The notes under the pieces: generated by a model
What the model was told of the DNA's origin: nothing
The model's input: only the letters and a program-made list of their open reading frames with translations
The model's database searches: none
Assembly: GCF_039904985.1 (NCBI RefSeq)
Contig: NZ_CP157005.1
Coordinates: forward strand, 434,001 to 498,000
DNA length: 64,000 bases
Direction of reading: 5' to 3'
Source of the DNA: Methylomonas sp. AM2-LC
GTDB taxonomy: Bacteria > Pseudomonadota > Gammaproteobacteria > Methylococcales > Methylomonadaceae
Position numbers and translations under genes: made by a program
Part shown: piece after piece, positions 35,905 to 44,926 of the stretch
Layout: every line of letters begins with the position of its first letter
Numbering within the stretch: the first letter of the stretch is position 1

Positions 35905-36725
35905 TGGCGATTTATGCGATTGGTGATGTGCAGGGTTGTTACGATGAATTACGACGCCTGTTGGATTTAATTAAATTTGATCCAGGGGTTGATCAAATTT
36001 GGCTAGCAGGCGATTTGGTTAATCGTGGCCCTAAATCACTGGAAACCCTGCGTTTTGTTAAAGGTTTGGGTGAGTCAGCGATTACGGTATTGGGTAATCA
36101 TGATTTGCATTTGATAGCGACTGTCGTTGCAATGGGAAAATCTGGAAAAAAAGATACCTTAACGCCCATTTTGCAAGCAGCCGATTGTGCTGAATTAATC
36201 GATTGGTTAAGACGTCAACCTCTGTTTTATCACAATCAGCAATTTTGTATGTTTCATGCAGGCTTACCACCACAATGGGATTTTGAGCTTACCCAGAAAA
36301 TGGCTAAAGAAGCAGAGCAGGCTATGCAAGGTAGCGATTACGAACGCTTTTTTAAAAGCATGTATGGCAACAAACCCGCTGTTTGGCAGGATGATTTGCA
36401 TAAAACCGATAGGATGCGGTTTACCATTAATTGTTTAACGCGCTTACGTTATTGCACGGCGGATGGTGTGATGGATTTTTCGCAATCAGGCCCGCCGGGT
36501 AGCCAGCCCACTGGATTAATACCGTGGTTTGCCGTGCCGGGTCGTAAAAGTCTGGATATGCGTATTATCTTTGGTCACTGGTCAACGCTGGGCTTTTATC
36601 AAGGCCATAATTGTTATGGTATTGATACAGGTTGTTTATGGGGTGGGCAGTTAACCGCCTTAAAGTTGGGTGAGCAACCGCAAGTTTATGCAATCGATTG
36701 TCAGGCTGCGCAAAATCCATTTTAA
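35904..36725 (+). CDS. apaH: bis(5'-nucleosyl)-tetraphosphatase, symmetrical
   Basis: ApaH cleaves Ap4A to two ADP and removes NpnN RNA caps. The 273-residue calcineurin-like phosphatase has GDVQGCYDE, GDLVNRGP and GNHDLH metal-binding motifs, and later FHAG and GHW. The first motif has Gln where enterobacterial ApaH has His; I recall Gln also in other gammaproteobacterial ApaH proteins, so it is not taken as a defect. It is coupled to apaG. Confidence 0.94.
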   Translation: MAIYAIGDVQGCYDELRRLLDLIKFDPGVDQIWLAGDLVNRGPKSLETLRFVKGLGESAITVLGNHDLHLIATVVAMGKSGKKDTLTPILQAADCAELIDWLRRQPLFYHNQQFCMFHAGLPPQWDFELTQKMAKEAEQAMQGSDYERFFKSMYGNKPAVWQDDLHKTDRMRFTINCLTRLRYCTADGVMDFSQSGPPGSQPTGLIPWFAVPGRKSLDMRIIFGHWSTLGFYQGHNCYGIDTGCLWGGQLTALKLGEQPQVYAIDCQAAQNPF

Positions 36726-36761
36726 TTAGGGCCTATCAATCAAGGTCAAACAGGGGAAATC

Positions 36762-37772
36762 ATGACTAATAATGCTCAGCTTCGCTGGGGTATACTCGGC
36801 GCTGCCCGTATCAACGAACGTTTGATGCCGGCCATTATTGAAGCAAATAATGCGCAACTTATTGCTATTGGCAGTCGCCGTGCGGGTGCCGCTGCAGAAA
36901 CGTTACATAAATATGCCCCCTGCTATCCAGAAATTAAAGCTTATGATGAACTGGATGCCATACTCACCGATCCAAATATTCAGGCCGTGTATGTCCCCAT
37001 GGCTAATCAGGAACATGCTGCTTGGACTTTACGTGCCATAGAACATGGCAAACATGTGTTGTGCGAGAAGCCATTGGCTTTATCTGTCGCAGATATCGAT
37101 GCTATTGAACAGGCTGCCAAAAAGCATAATGTTACCGTTATGGAAGGCTTTATGTATCGCTTCCACCCGCAACATCAGCGCGTTAAAGCGTTGCTGGATA
37201 GTGGTTTAATTGGCGAAATTCGTTCAGTACGTGCCTGTTATTCTTTTATGATGCGCCCGGCGCGCATGTATCGGTTGGCCGAGGATGTCTCGCACGGTGG
37301 TGGCGCAATGTGGGATATAGGCTGCTATGCCATCCATTCCTTGCGTCAATTTTTTCAGCATCCACCGCAAGCCGTCACTGCTCTAAGCAAATACGTGGAA
37401 AGTGGTGCCGATATTTCCACGAGCGGCGTGCTGGATTATGGTGATGGCAAATTTGCCCAGTTCGATTTTAGTTTTGAACGTGCCAGACGTTGTGAGTACG
37501 AAATTATTGGTACTCAAGGCGGCATAAAATGTCATGTGGTGTGGCAATTACCGGGCGATGTGCCGGTTATTTCCTGGTGGCATGAAGACGGTCGCTCTGG
37601 CGAGGAACGTTTACCCGCTTCAAATCATTTCCGGCTGGAAGTAGAGCATTTTAGTGATTGTGTGTTGCAAGGCAAACAGCCCGCTCTGTCATTGGCCGAT
37701 GCCAGAGAAAACTGTCAGGTTATTGTTGCCGCTTTGCAATCGGCAGCTACGGGGCGGCGGGTTGAGATTTAG
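36762..37772 (+). CDS. Gfo/Idh/MocA family oxidoreductase
   Basis: This 336-residue protein has an N-terminal NAD(P)-binding Rossmann domain (WGILGAARI at residues 9-17) with the EKPLALS motif (EKP at 102-104), then the Gfo/Idh/MocA C-terminal domain including SHGGGAMWDIGCYAIHSLR. The family oxidises or isomerises sugars and related polyols; the substrate is unknown. An AGGGGAA site precedes the ATG. Neither apaH upstream nor bluB downstream suggests its pathway. Confidence 0.85.
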   Translation: MTNNAQLRWGILGAARINERLMPAIIEANNAQLIAIGSRRAGAAAETLHKYAPCYPEIKAYDELDAILTDPNIQAVYVPMANQEHAAWTLRAIEHGKHVLCEKPLALSVADIDAIEQAAKKHNVTVMEGFMYRFHPQHQRVKALLDSGLIGEIRSVRACYSFMMRPARMYRLAEDVSHGGGAMWDIGCYAIHSLRQFFQHPPQAVTALSKYVESGADISTSGVLDYGDGKFAQFDFSFERARRCEYEIIGTQGGIKCHVVWQLPGDVPVISWWHEDGRSGEERLPASNHFRLEVEHFSDCVLQGKQPALSLADARENCQVIVAALQSAATGRRVEI

Positions 37773-37925
37773 TGGTAGGAGTAATTCGGTTGACCATAAA
37801 GTTCAACGGTTCTTCTGCGTTTTGCCAATCCGCGTTGAGGTAGATAAAAAATCAGTGTGCGCCATCAATAAGTCTTTTAGAGAGGGGCGCGCTAACCCCC
37901 TTATAAGCCTCCATTCCGCGAATCA

Positions 37926-38573
37926 ATGAGCTCGTTACGTTATTCAGATTCCGAAATTGCCGCCATCTACCGGGTAATTGCCGAGCGTCGTGATATGCGT
38001 CATTTCAAGCCTGATGCAGTTGATCCAATTATTTTGGCTAAACTGCTGGCTGCTGCGCATCATGCCCCTAGCGTTGGTTTAATGCAGCCCTGGCGCTTTA
38101 TTCGCATTACTGATGCTAATTTGCGTCAACATATTTATGATTTGGTGCAGGAAGAACGTTTAAATACTGCTCAGGCGTTAGGTGAGCGTGAGGATGAGTT
38201 TATGCGCTTAAAAGTGGAAGGCATAATGCAATGCGCAGAAGTGTTGGTGGTGGCCTTGTGTGATCAGCGCCAAGATTATATTTTTGGTCGCCGCACTTTG
38301 CCGGAAATGGATTTGGCTTCGGTCAGTTGTGCAATTCAGAATCTATGGCTGGCAGCACGCGCAGAAGGCTTGGGACTCGGCTGGGTATCTATGTTCGAAC
38401 CCGAAAGTCTGGCTAAATTATTGCAAATGCCTGCCGATGCCAAGCCAGTGGCGATTTTGTGTTTGGGGCACGTTGATGCTTTTTATCAGGCTCCCATGTT
38501 AGTGGAAACTGGCTGGAGTAAGGAAAAGCCGTTATCCGAGCTGGTATCTGAGAATACCTGGAAAAGAGATTAA
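37926..38573 (+). CDS. bluB: 5,6-dimethylbenzimidazole synthase
   Basis: BluB breaks down reduced FMN with oxygen to make dimethylbenzimidazole, the lower ligand of cobalamin. The 215-residue flavoprotein has the nitroreductase-like fold with ERRDMRHFKPDAV, AAHHAPSVGLMQPWRF and AEGLGLGWVSMFEP segments. It starts the cobalamin cluster, with CobU next. No clear ribosome binding site lies before the ATG, and I see no cobalamin riboswitch in the 153-base gap upstream. Oxygen dependence implies an organism that lives with oxygen. Confidence 0.92.
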   Translation: MSSLRYSDSEIAAIYRVIAERRDMRHFKPDAVDPIILAKLLAAAHHAPSVGLMQPWRFIRITDANLRQHIYDLVQEERLNTAQALGEREDEFMRLKVEGIMQCAEVLVVALCDQRQDYIFGRRTLPEMDLASVSCAIQNLWLAARAEGLGLGWVSMFEPESLAKLLQMPADAKPVAILCLGHVDAFYQAPMLVETGWSKEKPLSELVSENTWKRD

Positions 38574-38611
38574 AGGTTTCAATAAAATTAAAAGCATAAA
38601 AAATCAATAGA

Positions 38612-38684
38612 GTAGGATGTGGTGAGCGATAGCGACCCGCATCAATCGTTATCGATGCGCTTCCCGTTGCACGGCACATCCTAC
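38612..38684. repeat. dispersed intergenic hairpin repeat, copy 3
   Basis: Ends GTAGGATGTG and CACATCCTAC are a perfect inverted repeat; CGCATCAATCG and CGATGCG sit in the middle. It lies between bluB and cobU. The left arm matches copy 4, on the other side of cobU, in inverted orientation. Confidence 0.85.
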
Positions 38685-38713
38685 AGACTATTTTCATACT
38701 ATCTGGAGTAAAG

Positions 38714-39238
38714 ATGTCTGTACAGTTAATACTGGGTGGTGCTCGTTCTGGCAAAAGCCGTTACGCAGAAAAGTTGGCACTGGCTTCTGGTATGCCGGTG
38801 ACCTATATCGCGACTGCTCAAGTATATGATGATGAATTTGGGGAACGAGTAGCCAGACATAAAGCGCAAAGACCAGCTGAATGGAAAACCTTAGAAGTGC
38901 CGCATTATTTGGCAGCATGTTTACAAGCTAATGCAGCCGAAGGTCAGTGTTTGCTAGTGGAATGTCTGACCTTATGGTTGGCCCAATGTATTTGTCCAGA
39001 TTGTCTGCCGCCGGAAGGTATCGATTGGCCTGCTCAGCGCCGTTTATTATTAGAAAACTTGCCAAACCTACCAGGCAAAATCATTATGGTCAGTAATGAA
39101 GTGGGTATGGGAATAGTGCCGTTGGGAGAAATCAATCGGCAATTCCAGGATCAGGCTGGCTGGTTAAATCAGGCCTTGGCCGAGATTAGCGATCAAGTGA
39201 CTTTCGTTGCTGCGGGTTTGCCATTGCAACTAAAATAA
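38714..39238 (+). CDS. cobU: bifunctional adenosylcobinamide kinase/guanylyltransferase
   Basis: CobU (CobP) phosphorylates adenosylcobinamide and transfers GMP to make adenosylcobinamide-GDP. The 174-residue protein has P-loop GARSGKS at 9-15, His49 in ARHKAQRP, the probable GMP-accepting histidine, and VECLTLWL and SNEVGMGIVP segments. A GGAG site precedes the ATG. Its product is the substrate of CobS, encoded on the opposite strand nearby. Confidence 0.94.
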   Translation: MSVQLILGGARSGKSRYAEKLALASGMPVTYIATAQVYDDEFGERVARHKAQRPAEWKTLEVPHYLAACLQANAAEGQCLLVECLTLWLAQCICPDCLPPEGIDWPAQRRLLLENLPNLPGKIIMVSNEVGMGIVPLGEINRQFQDQAGWLNQALAEISDQVTFVAAGLPLQLK

Positions 39239-39283
39239 ACAGTTCAGGTTTGGAGAATATACCAGCCTAGGTGGAGTTTTTGT

Positions 39284-39322
39284 CGTGATTGATGCGGTTC
39301 GCTTTCGCTCACCACATCCTAC
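39284..39322. repeat. dispersed intergenic hairpin repeat, partial copy 4
   Basis: CGTGATTGATGCGG through CACCACATCCTAC is the reverse complement of the left half of copy 3 with a few differences. It lies between the convergent cobU and cobC genes. The other half of the element is missing. Confidence 0.7.
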
Positions 39323-39345
39323 TTTTTATTATTGTGGTGGGTTAG

Positions 39346-39924
39346 TTATTGATTCTGATACTCCACCTGCACGTCTTGCCCATTAACAATCAGCTTGGTT
39401 ACGCTGGCATAAGCAATCTGTATTTTTAAAGCTTGTTGTAAGTCTTCATACAATATCTGTGCTAACAGGCTGCGTATCACACCAGCATGAGTAAATAGAA
39501 TACAGCTTTGCATGTTATTCGCTGCACAAAGATCAGCTAAAAAGTGTTGGGCACGTGCATGCAAATCTTGAACGGATTCACCTTGGGGCGGGGCATAGCC
39601 AGTGAGGTTTTTTGTCCAGGCATCCAATTCGGCTTTAGGGATTTGTGGCCAGGCCAGCATCTCCCAGCTACCAAAATTGAGTTCTTGCAGGCGCGCATCC
39701 TGAGTCACTGTGTCAAAATTTAAAGCCTGTGTCATGTTTTCGGCCAAATGCAAACAGCGTTTTAAGGGGCTGGAATACACTAAGGGCTTTTCCAAATGCT
39801 TAAGTTTATTTTGCAAGCGGGCAAATTCTTCGCTAAAGCTGTCCGCCAATTCTATATCGGTTTGTCCGTAACAAATGCCGGGGCTAATAGCGGGTGTGGT
39901 ATGTCGAACTAAATAGATTTCCAT
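39346..39924 (-). CDS. cobC: alpha-ribazole phosphatase, histidine phosphatase family
   Basis: This 192-residue histidine phosphatase has the phosphohistidine motif LVRHTTP, SSPLKRCLHLAE with a second Arg, ELNFGSWEM and FTHAGVIRSLL. Position in a cobT-cobS-cobC run identifies it as the enzyme that removes the phosphate from alpha-ribazole-5'-phosphate or the cobalamin phosphate. The start lies directly after the cobS stop with no gap. Confidence 0.88.
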   Translation of the reverse strand: MEIYLVRHTTPAISPGICYGQTDIELADSFSEEFARLQNKLKHLEKPLVYSSPLKRCLHLAENMTQALNFDTVTQDARLQELNFGSWEMLAWPQIPKAELDAWTKNLTGYAPPQGESVQDLHARAQHFLADLCAANNMQSCILFTHAGVIRSLLAQILYEDLQQALKIQIAYASVTKLIVNGQDVQVEYQNQ

Positions 39925-40674
39925 TTATGGCAAACTCCAGGCCAATATGCCAAGATAAAACATCACTTCGGTTAATTGTTGCATGGCACCTAAGCAATCG
40001 CCTGTATAGCCACCTATGCGTTTTTTTAGTTTGGCACTAAAAAATAGCCAGATCAGCGTTACGGGTAATAAGGCCCATAATAAATGCACGGGTAATATTA
40101 TTAAAGGTAGTAACCCAAACACACTGGCAAGCAAAAATTCGCTACTGCTTAATTCTGTTGCCAGTGGTTTGGCTTTGCCTTCACTACGAACATAATATTG
40201 TGTCATCATAACTAGAATGGCGGCATAGCGGCTTAAACTATGAGCGACCAATAATACCCAGGGTATCAAATCTGGCGAAATATGACTAAGGCTTATAAAT
40301 TTGGTCAACAGTATTAACATCAGTGCTGTTGCACCATAGCTGCCAATGCGTGAATCTTGCATAATTTGCAATACTTGTTCTTTACTCCAGCCACCACCCA
40401 ACCCATCAATGCAATCGGCTAACCCGTCTTCGTGGAAACAACCAGTAATATAGATACTGCTGATCATGCTAATAATAACGGCAATATCGGTTGGGAAAAA
40501 TTTAGCGCTTAGCCAGTAATTAAAGGCAGTTATGCTACCGATTAGTAGTCCGACTAAAGGGAAAAATTTAGCGGCGCGGTTAAGCTCTGCTTCTTTAAAG
40601 TCAGCCAGTGCCGGAACCGGAATGCGGCTAAAAAAGCCCACCGCCAGCAATAAATAACGCCATTCCTGTTTCAT
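39925..40674 (-). CDS. cobS: adenosylcobinamide-GDP ribazoletransferase (cobalamin synthase)
   Basis: CobS joins alpha-ribazole to adenosylcobinamide-GDP at the inner membrane. The 249-residue polytopic protein has the family signature EDGLADCIDGLGGG followed by QIMQDSRIGSYGA, which binds metal and substrate, and ends in the GDCLGAMQQLTE motif. The ATG overlaps the cobT stop by four bases. Confidence 0.95.
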   Translation of the reverse strand: MKQEWRYLLLAVGFFSRIPVPALADFKEAELNRAAKFFPLVGLLIGSITAFNYWLSAKFFPTDIAVIISMISSIYITGCFHEDGLADCIDGLGGGWSKEQVLQIMQDSRIGSYGATALMLILLTKFISLSHISPDLIPWVLLVAHSLSRYAAILVMMTQYYVRSEGKAKPLATELSSSEFLLASVFGLLPLIILPVHLLWALLPVTLIWLFFSAKLKKRIGGYTGDCLGAMQQLTEVMFYLGILAWSLP

Positions 40675-41714
40675 GCTGAGTTTAAGCCCCGACTGACCTG
40701 TGCCGCATCAAAAGAGGCCATATCATTTAAAAAACTGATAGCGGCTTGTAACAAAGGTAATGCCAGAGCAGCACCTGTACCTTCACCTAAACGTAAGCCT
40801 AAATTCAGCAAAGGTTTGGCATGTAAATAGTCCAGTAATAATCGGTGTCCAGCCTCATCTGAGCAATGCGCAAAAACACAATAATCTAATAAATTGGCCT
40901 GCATTTTAGTGGCTACCAATAAGGCGGCACTGGCGATAAATCCATCAATCAGGATGACTGTTTTTTTTGCAGCGGCTCCCAACATGGCTCCTGCCATCAT
41001 AGCGATTTCAAAGCCGCCAAATGTAGCTAATACGCGTACATAATCGTTTGCATCAATCGAGTGCTGTTTGATAGCTTGAGTAATAATAGTGGTCTTTTTT
41101 TGCAATCCTGCATTATCCAACCCAGTTCCTCGTCCTGTACAGTGAGAGACTGGTAAGCTAGTTAAAATCGCCATTAATGCTGCTGCCGAAGTGGTATTGC
41201 CTATCCCCATTTCGCCAAACCCTAATACTTGGCTGCCGGCAGCAATTTCAGCCTGGGCCAGAATTGCGCCTTGTTGTAAGGCTAGTTCACATTGTGTCAG
41301 GCTCATGGCCGGTTTGGTGAGAAAGTTAGAAGTACCCATGCCAATTTTGGCATTAATCAGCTTAGGGTGTGCCGGAAATACATAGTTAACCCCACTATCG
41401 ACTATGCGCACCTGCATGCCATTTAATTTGGCAAAGACATTGATACCAGCACCGCCTTGTAAAAAATTGCCAACCATTTGTTGTGTTACCGCTTGCGGAT
41501 AGGCGCTTACACCGGCCTCGACGATGCCGTGGTCGCCAGCAAATACCATCATTACTGGCTGATTGAGAGTTGGGCTAAGGGTGTTTTGAATGAGTCCTAG
41601 CTGTAAGGCCAGAGTTTCAAGCTGTCCCAGTGATCCCAGTGGTTTGGTTTTATTGTTTATTTTGTCCAGCAGTGCAGTTTTAAGTGCGCTGTCCAAACTT
41701 GCAATGGTAAACAT
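40671..41714 (-). CDS. cobT: nicotinate-nucleotide--dimethylbenzimidazole phosphoribosyltransferase
   Basis: CobT activates dimethylbenzimidazole (made by BluB) to alpha-ribazole phosphate. The 347-residue protein has FAGDHGIVEAGVS, GMGTSNFLT, GEMGIGNTTSAAAL and the catalytic Glu311 in LRLGEGTGAALA. It is the first gene of cobT-cobS-cobC. Together with bluB and cobU these cover lower-ligand synthesis and nucleotide-loop assembly, but not corrin ring synthesis, which must be elsewhere or replaced by uptake. Confidence 0.95.
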   Translation of the reverse strand: MFTIASLDSALKTALLDKINNKTKPLGSLGQLETLALQLGLIQNTLSPTLNQPVMMVFAGDHGIVEAGVSAYPQAVTQQMVGNFLQGGAGINVFAKLNGMQVRIVDSGVNYVFPAHPKLINAKIGMGTSNFLTKPAMSLTQCELALQQGAILAQAEIAAGSQVLGFGEMGIGNTTSAAALMAILTSLPVSHCTGRGTGLDNAGLQKKTTIITQAIKQHSIDANDYVRVLATFGGFEIAMMAGAMLGAAAKKTVILIDGFIASAALLVATKMQANLLDYCVFAHCSDEAGHRLLLDYLHAKPLLNLGLRLGEGTGAALALPLLQAAISFLNDMASFDAAQVSRGLNSA

Positions 41715-42024
41715 ACGATTGATTTTGCCGGAGTTAAGGTTATGGAGCTAAAACAAGTGGTGTGCAGATTTAGAATTATGCCCCACACCCCGTTTAAACG
41801 CTATTCGAAATACACAAACGCAGCGGTAAGGTATTTTTTGCGTGCTTAATTTGTTTAATCTGCTTAGAATTGCCAGCTTTTTAAGAGCCATAGAAGGTTT
41901 TTTGACAAGGTTTAAACCAATAATTTGTTGAACAAACTGCTATCTATGGTTTGCCAATATACGACTTTCGGTAGATACTTCTTTTTTTAGATACACTATA
42001 GTTATTCAAATCGGAGATTAAATA
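41715..42024. other. 310-base gap between divergent cobT and a membrane protein gene
   Basis: This region should carry promoters for both genes. I looked for a cobalamin riboswitch and did not find the B12-box or the paired elements around it. It is AT-rich with no convincing promoter match, gene or repeat. Confidence 0.5.
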
Positions 42025-42600
42025 ATGACTTTAAAATCAGTCCTGACTATCAAGCCAGGTATGTTTGCTTTAATGCTATTGATGGCCGCTACTCGTTTCC
42101 ACCATTTTGGTACTGCGTTTGCCTTGCCAGATGCATCTTTAGCGGTGTTCTTTTTGGCTGCTTTTTGGTTGGGTGGGCGTTTTTTCTTTGCAGCGTTGCT
42201 GTTGGAAGCTGGTGTAATTGATTATTTGGCTATTACTCAGCTGGGGGTTAGCGATTATTGTGTTTCACCTGCTTATGTATTTTTGATTCCTACTTATGCT
42301 GCAATGTGGTTGGGTGGTCAGTATTCTCGCCAATTCAAAGCGTGGTCTATATCAAATGCACTAAAACAATGTTTAGTTTTAATGGGAAGTACTTCTGTGG
42401 CATTTATGATTTCCAACGGCAGTTTTTATTTGTTATCTGGGCGTTTTGCAGAACTATCTGTGGCAGAGTATTTTCAGCGTGTTGGTCAGTATTACCCCTC
42501 TTATTTAGGTGGTGCTTTACTGTATGGCGTTATGATTATTGGTTTGGTGGCTGTGGTGAAATTAATCCTACAGGAAAAGGATAGCCACGAAGCAGTTTAA
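42025..42600 (+). CDS. polytopic membrane protein beside the cobalamin cluster
   Basis: The 191-residue protein has five or six hydrophobic segments (about residues 13-33, 36-58, 60-80, 86-105, 115-140 and 160-183) with short loops. Size and topology resemble the substrate-binding S component of an ECF vitamin transporter, but I cannot name a family. A GGAG site lies nine bases before the ATG. Divergence from cobT allows shared control; uptake of cobinamide, cobalt or a lower ligand is only a suggestion. Confidence 0.6.
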   Translation: MTLKSVLTIKPGMFALMLLMAATRFHHFGTAFALPDASLAVFFLAAFWLGGRFFFAALLLEAGVIDYLAITQLGVSDYCVSPAYVFLIPTYAAMWLGGQYSRQFKAWSISNALKQCLVLMGSTSVAFMISNGSFYLLSGRFAELSVAEYFQRVGQYYPSYLGGALLYGVMIIGLVAVVKLILQEKDSHEAV

Positions 42601-42679
42601 AAATATTTAGAAAGCGTTAACTTCAGTAAATCGATTCTAAGCTGAGGACGCTCGGATAAAGAATTATTTATAGACATAT

Positions 42680-42708
42680 GTTGGGTGAGACCTCGGTCGT
42701 AGCCCAAC
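42680..42708. terminator. hairpin between convergent membrane-protein and methyltransferase genes
   Basis: GTTGGG and CCCAAC pair around a 17-base loop, between two convergent stops. There is no T run. It may be a weak terminator or part of a dispersed repeat. Confidence 0.35.
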
Positions 42709-42733
42709 GCGTCACTTTAAACTAGAATAAAAC

Positions 42734-43351
42734 CTACTTAACTGCTCGTATCAGCTTGATCATATCGGTGCTGGCGGGATCTATAAAGATTTTTTGAAAT
42801 GGGCAAGCTTGCACATTTTTAACGGTTTGCCGATTAATATTGGCTCCAAAAAGGGCCACGATTAATGGATTCATCATATTCATAATACCAGCTATGGTTT
42901 TATGACTGCTTAATACATGTTCAAGCAATAGTAATTGGCCACCCGGTTTTAATACCCGATGTAACTCTTTCAGTCCTTTTCTGGGTTGTGGTACTGAGCA
43001 AAATACAAAGCTGGCTATCACCGTATCAAAACTGTTGTCTGCATAGCAGATAGATTGCACATCCATTTGTGCAAGATCGACAAATATTTGTTTTCTATCG
43101 CGTTTTCTTTGGGCTTGAACCAGCATTTTTGGGCTGAAATCGATAGCTGTCATGTAGGCTGAGCGTGGGTAAAAATCGAAGTTTTTGCCGGTACCAACCC
43201 CTACTTCCAATATATGTGGGCCTGTTGCTTCGGCCCACAATTTTTTTCGGAAGCGGCGAAAAAACAAGCCTTCCATAAATCCTTCCAGACCGTCAAACCA
43301 CGGGGCAAGACGGTCATAGCGTCGGCGGATTTTTTCGCCTTCGTTATACAT
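42734..43351 (-). CDS. class I SAM-dependent methyltransferase, phospholipid or quinone type
   Basis: The 205-residue enzyme has motif I ILEVGVGTGKNF, the acidic TAIDFSPKML segment, MDVQSICYADNSFDTVIASF and LLLEHVLSS. This pattern is shared by UbiE-related and PmtA-type phosphatidylethanolamine methyltransferases. The N-terminal RRRYDRLAPWFDGLEG also fits that group. Substrate is uncertain. It follows the Tim44-like gene by nine bases, so they are probably one transcript. Confidence 0.8.
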   Translation of the reverse strand: MYNEGEKIRRRYDRLAPWFDGLEGFMEGLFFRRFRKKLWAEATGPHILEVGVGTGKNFDFYPRSAYMTAIDFSPKMLVQAQRKRDRKQIFVDLAQMDVQSICYADNSFDTVIASFVFCSVPQPRKGLKELHRVLKPGGQLLLLEHVLSSHKTIAGIMNMMNPLIVALFGANINRQTVKNVQACPFQKIFIDPASTDMIKLIRAVK

Positions 43352-43360
43352 ATTGCTGTT

Positions 43361-44278
43361 TTAGTTTTGAACTTGTTGAATACCGTCCAGAAACCATTTA
43401 GTTTGCTGGCTGTTTACTGGTTTTACGAAGTGCCATACTTCTTTTACTTGTTCGGCTTCGCTTTCGTCTTCACGCATCAGCGTGTCGAATAATACCGTTG
43501 CCTCCAGTTCATTTCCGACTTCACGAACAGCTAATAATTCAGCGTGAACTTTAAGTACTTCTGTTTTATTAGAGCTACTTGCACGTAATTGATCTTGGAT
43601 TTCTGCAAAAACTTTGTCGGTTGATAAGCCGCGAATGGCCGCTAAATCTCGTGCATCCCAGGCCGCTTGCAAATGGCGAAATGCTCTTTCCGCACCCGCT
43701 AAAAAACCTTGTTGATCGAAACTGGCAGGCACACTAACAGGCGCAGCATTTTTACCTCTGAATAACAGATCGGTATCAAAGTTACGACTTGATGCTGATG
43801 AACCTTGATTGTATACAGTTTCATGTTCTTGAACACTATTTCGGGCATAGGCATTAGCTACTGGTTGTGCTTGTCGAGCAGTTTTGGCCGCAAATACACG
43901 GTAGAGCAAGTAAATAACCCCAGCAAAAAGCAACATATCCATAAAGTTGATATGTTCAAACGCGCCGCCAAAAAACATCGAGCCGAGTAAGCCACCCAAC
44001 GCCAGACCACCTAGCATGCCCATCAACCCTCCCCGATTAGCAAAGCCTTGTCGTGCCGTCTGATTTTGGCTGGCTGCGGCTGCAGGTTGCGCAGGTGAAC
44101 GAGATGGTTGGCTGAAAGAATTTGAGCTGCCTGATCCTTGATAAGGCTGGCTATAACTGGGTTTGCTGCCAAACGAGCTACCGCCACCAAAGCGTTTGGC
44201 TTCAGCTTCATGTACACTGGCCAACATTAAGGTCATGGCGACTAAAAAGCTAATAATGATACTGTTTTTCTTGTGCAT
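43361..44278 (-). CDS. Tim44-like domain protein
   Basis: The 305-residue precursor has a signal peptide (about 1-27, ending EAEA), a Gly/Ser/Pro/Gln-rich linker to residue 90, one or two membrane helices (about 88-130, GGLLGSMFFGGAF and MLLFAGVIYLLYRVF), and a Tim44-like domain from about residue 170 with AFRHLQAAWDARDLAAIRGL. In mitochondria this fold anchors import machinery; in bacteria it is membrane-associated with unclear function. It heads a pair with the methyltransferase. Confidence 0.85.
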   Translation of the reverse strand: MHKKNSIIISFLVAMTLMLASVHEAEAKRFGGGSSFGSKPSYSQPYQGSGSSNSFSQPSRSPAQPAAAASQNQTARQGFANRGGLMGMLGGLALGGLLGSMFFGGAFEHINFMDMLLFAGVIYLLYRVFAAKTARQAQPVANAYARNSVQEHETVYNQGSSASSRNFDTDLLFRGKNAAPVSVPASFDQQGFLAGAERAFRHLQAAWDARDLAAIRGLSTDKVFAEIQDQLRASSSNKTEVLKVHAELLAVREVGNELEATVLFDTLMREDESEAEQVKEVWHFVKPVNSQQTKWFLDGIQQVQN

Positions 44279-44421
44279 AAAATAATTACCTTAAAAAAAT
44301 GGAAAATGCAGACGGATACTCGAACTACAATCACCGTTATCAATTAGAATAGCGTTTCGTTGTCCTGTATACAACTATTGCTTAAAGATAAACTTCAAAC
44401 TTCTGACATTACATACTATAA

Positions 44422-44841
44422 ATGGTTGCATTTTTTCGTCAATTTCTGGTTATGATATTAGTGCTGTTGCAATATGGATCACCAGTAGTACATGCTCATG
44501 CCGGAGTTTCGCAGATGGAAAGCGGCTTGCATTTGTACGAATTTGAATCTTTGCATAATGTTTTACACTCGCACTCCATGATGGGTAGTAAATCTGTTCT
44601 ATCTACAGAAAGTGCTATCATTAATGTGGGTGTAGGCATAAAACCCAATTTGCAAAAATATCAAAGCTGGTTTTTTACCCAGTATTACAGTAGAGAAGTT
44701 TTTTTTGATAACAATCGGTATCGGATCATTATATCTGAGCCACTACTTGACAACTGTATCTCTCAACCTATTCTTACTGCAAACAACACGCGCGCCCCCC
44801 CTTATTACATCAGGGTTGTAGATTCGCCTGTCCGGCGTTGA
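44422..44841 (+). CDS. small exported protein before the heavy-metal efflux operon
   Basis: This 139-residue protein has an N-terminal signal sequence (to about residue 25) and several histidines in VVHAHAG, GLHLYEFESLHNV and LHSHSMM, which could bind a metal in the periplasm. I do not recognise the family. It is 86 bases ahead of the TolC-like gene, same strand, so it is probably the first gene of the efflux operon. A metal-sensing or chaperone role is inferred from position and composition only. Confidence 0.6.
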   Translation: MVAFFRQFLVMILVLLQYGSPVVHAHAGVSQMESGLHLYEFESLHNVLHSHSMMGSKSVLSTESAIINVGVGIKPNLQKYQSWFFTQYYSREVFFDNNRYRIIISEPLLDNCISQPILTANNTRAPPYYIRVVDSPVRR

Positions 44842-44926
44842 ATAAGCTCTTTGAGCATATCACTTTTTGTTTCTGTTTCCTTGTAAACAGATCACGCCTT
44901 ACTTAAAGATTGTATTGGAGTGCAAT

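Noticed and set aside
37773..37925. Possible cobalamin riboswitch upstream of bluB
   Set aside because: The gap is only 153 bases and lacks the conserved B12-box sequence and pairing pattern. The cobT upstream region was checked with the same result.
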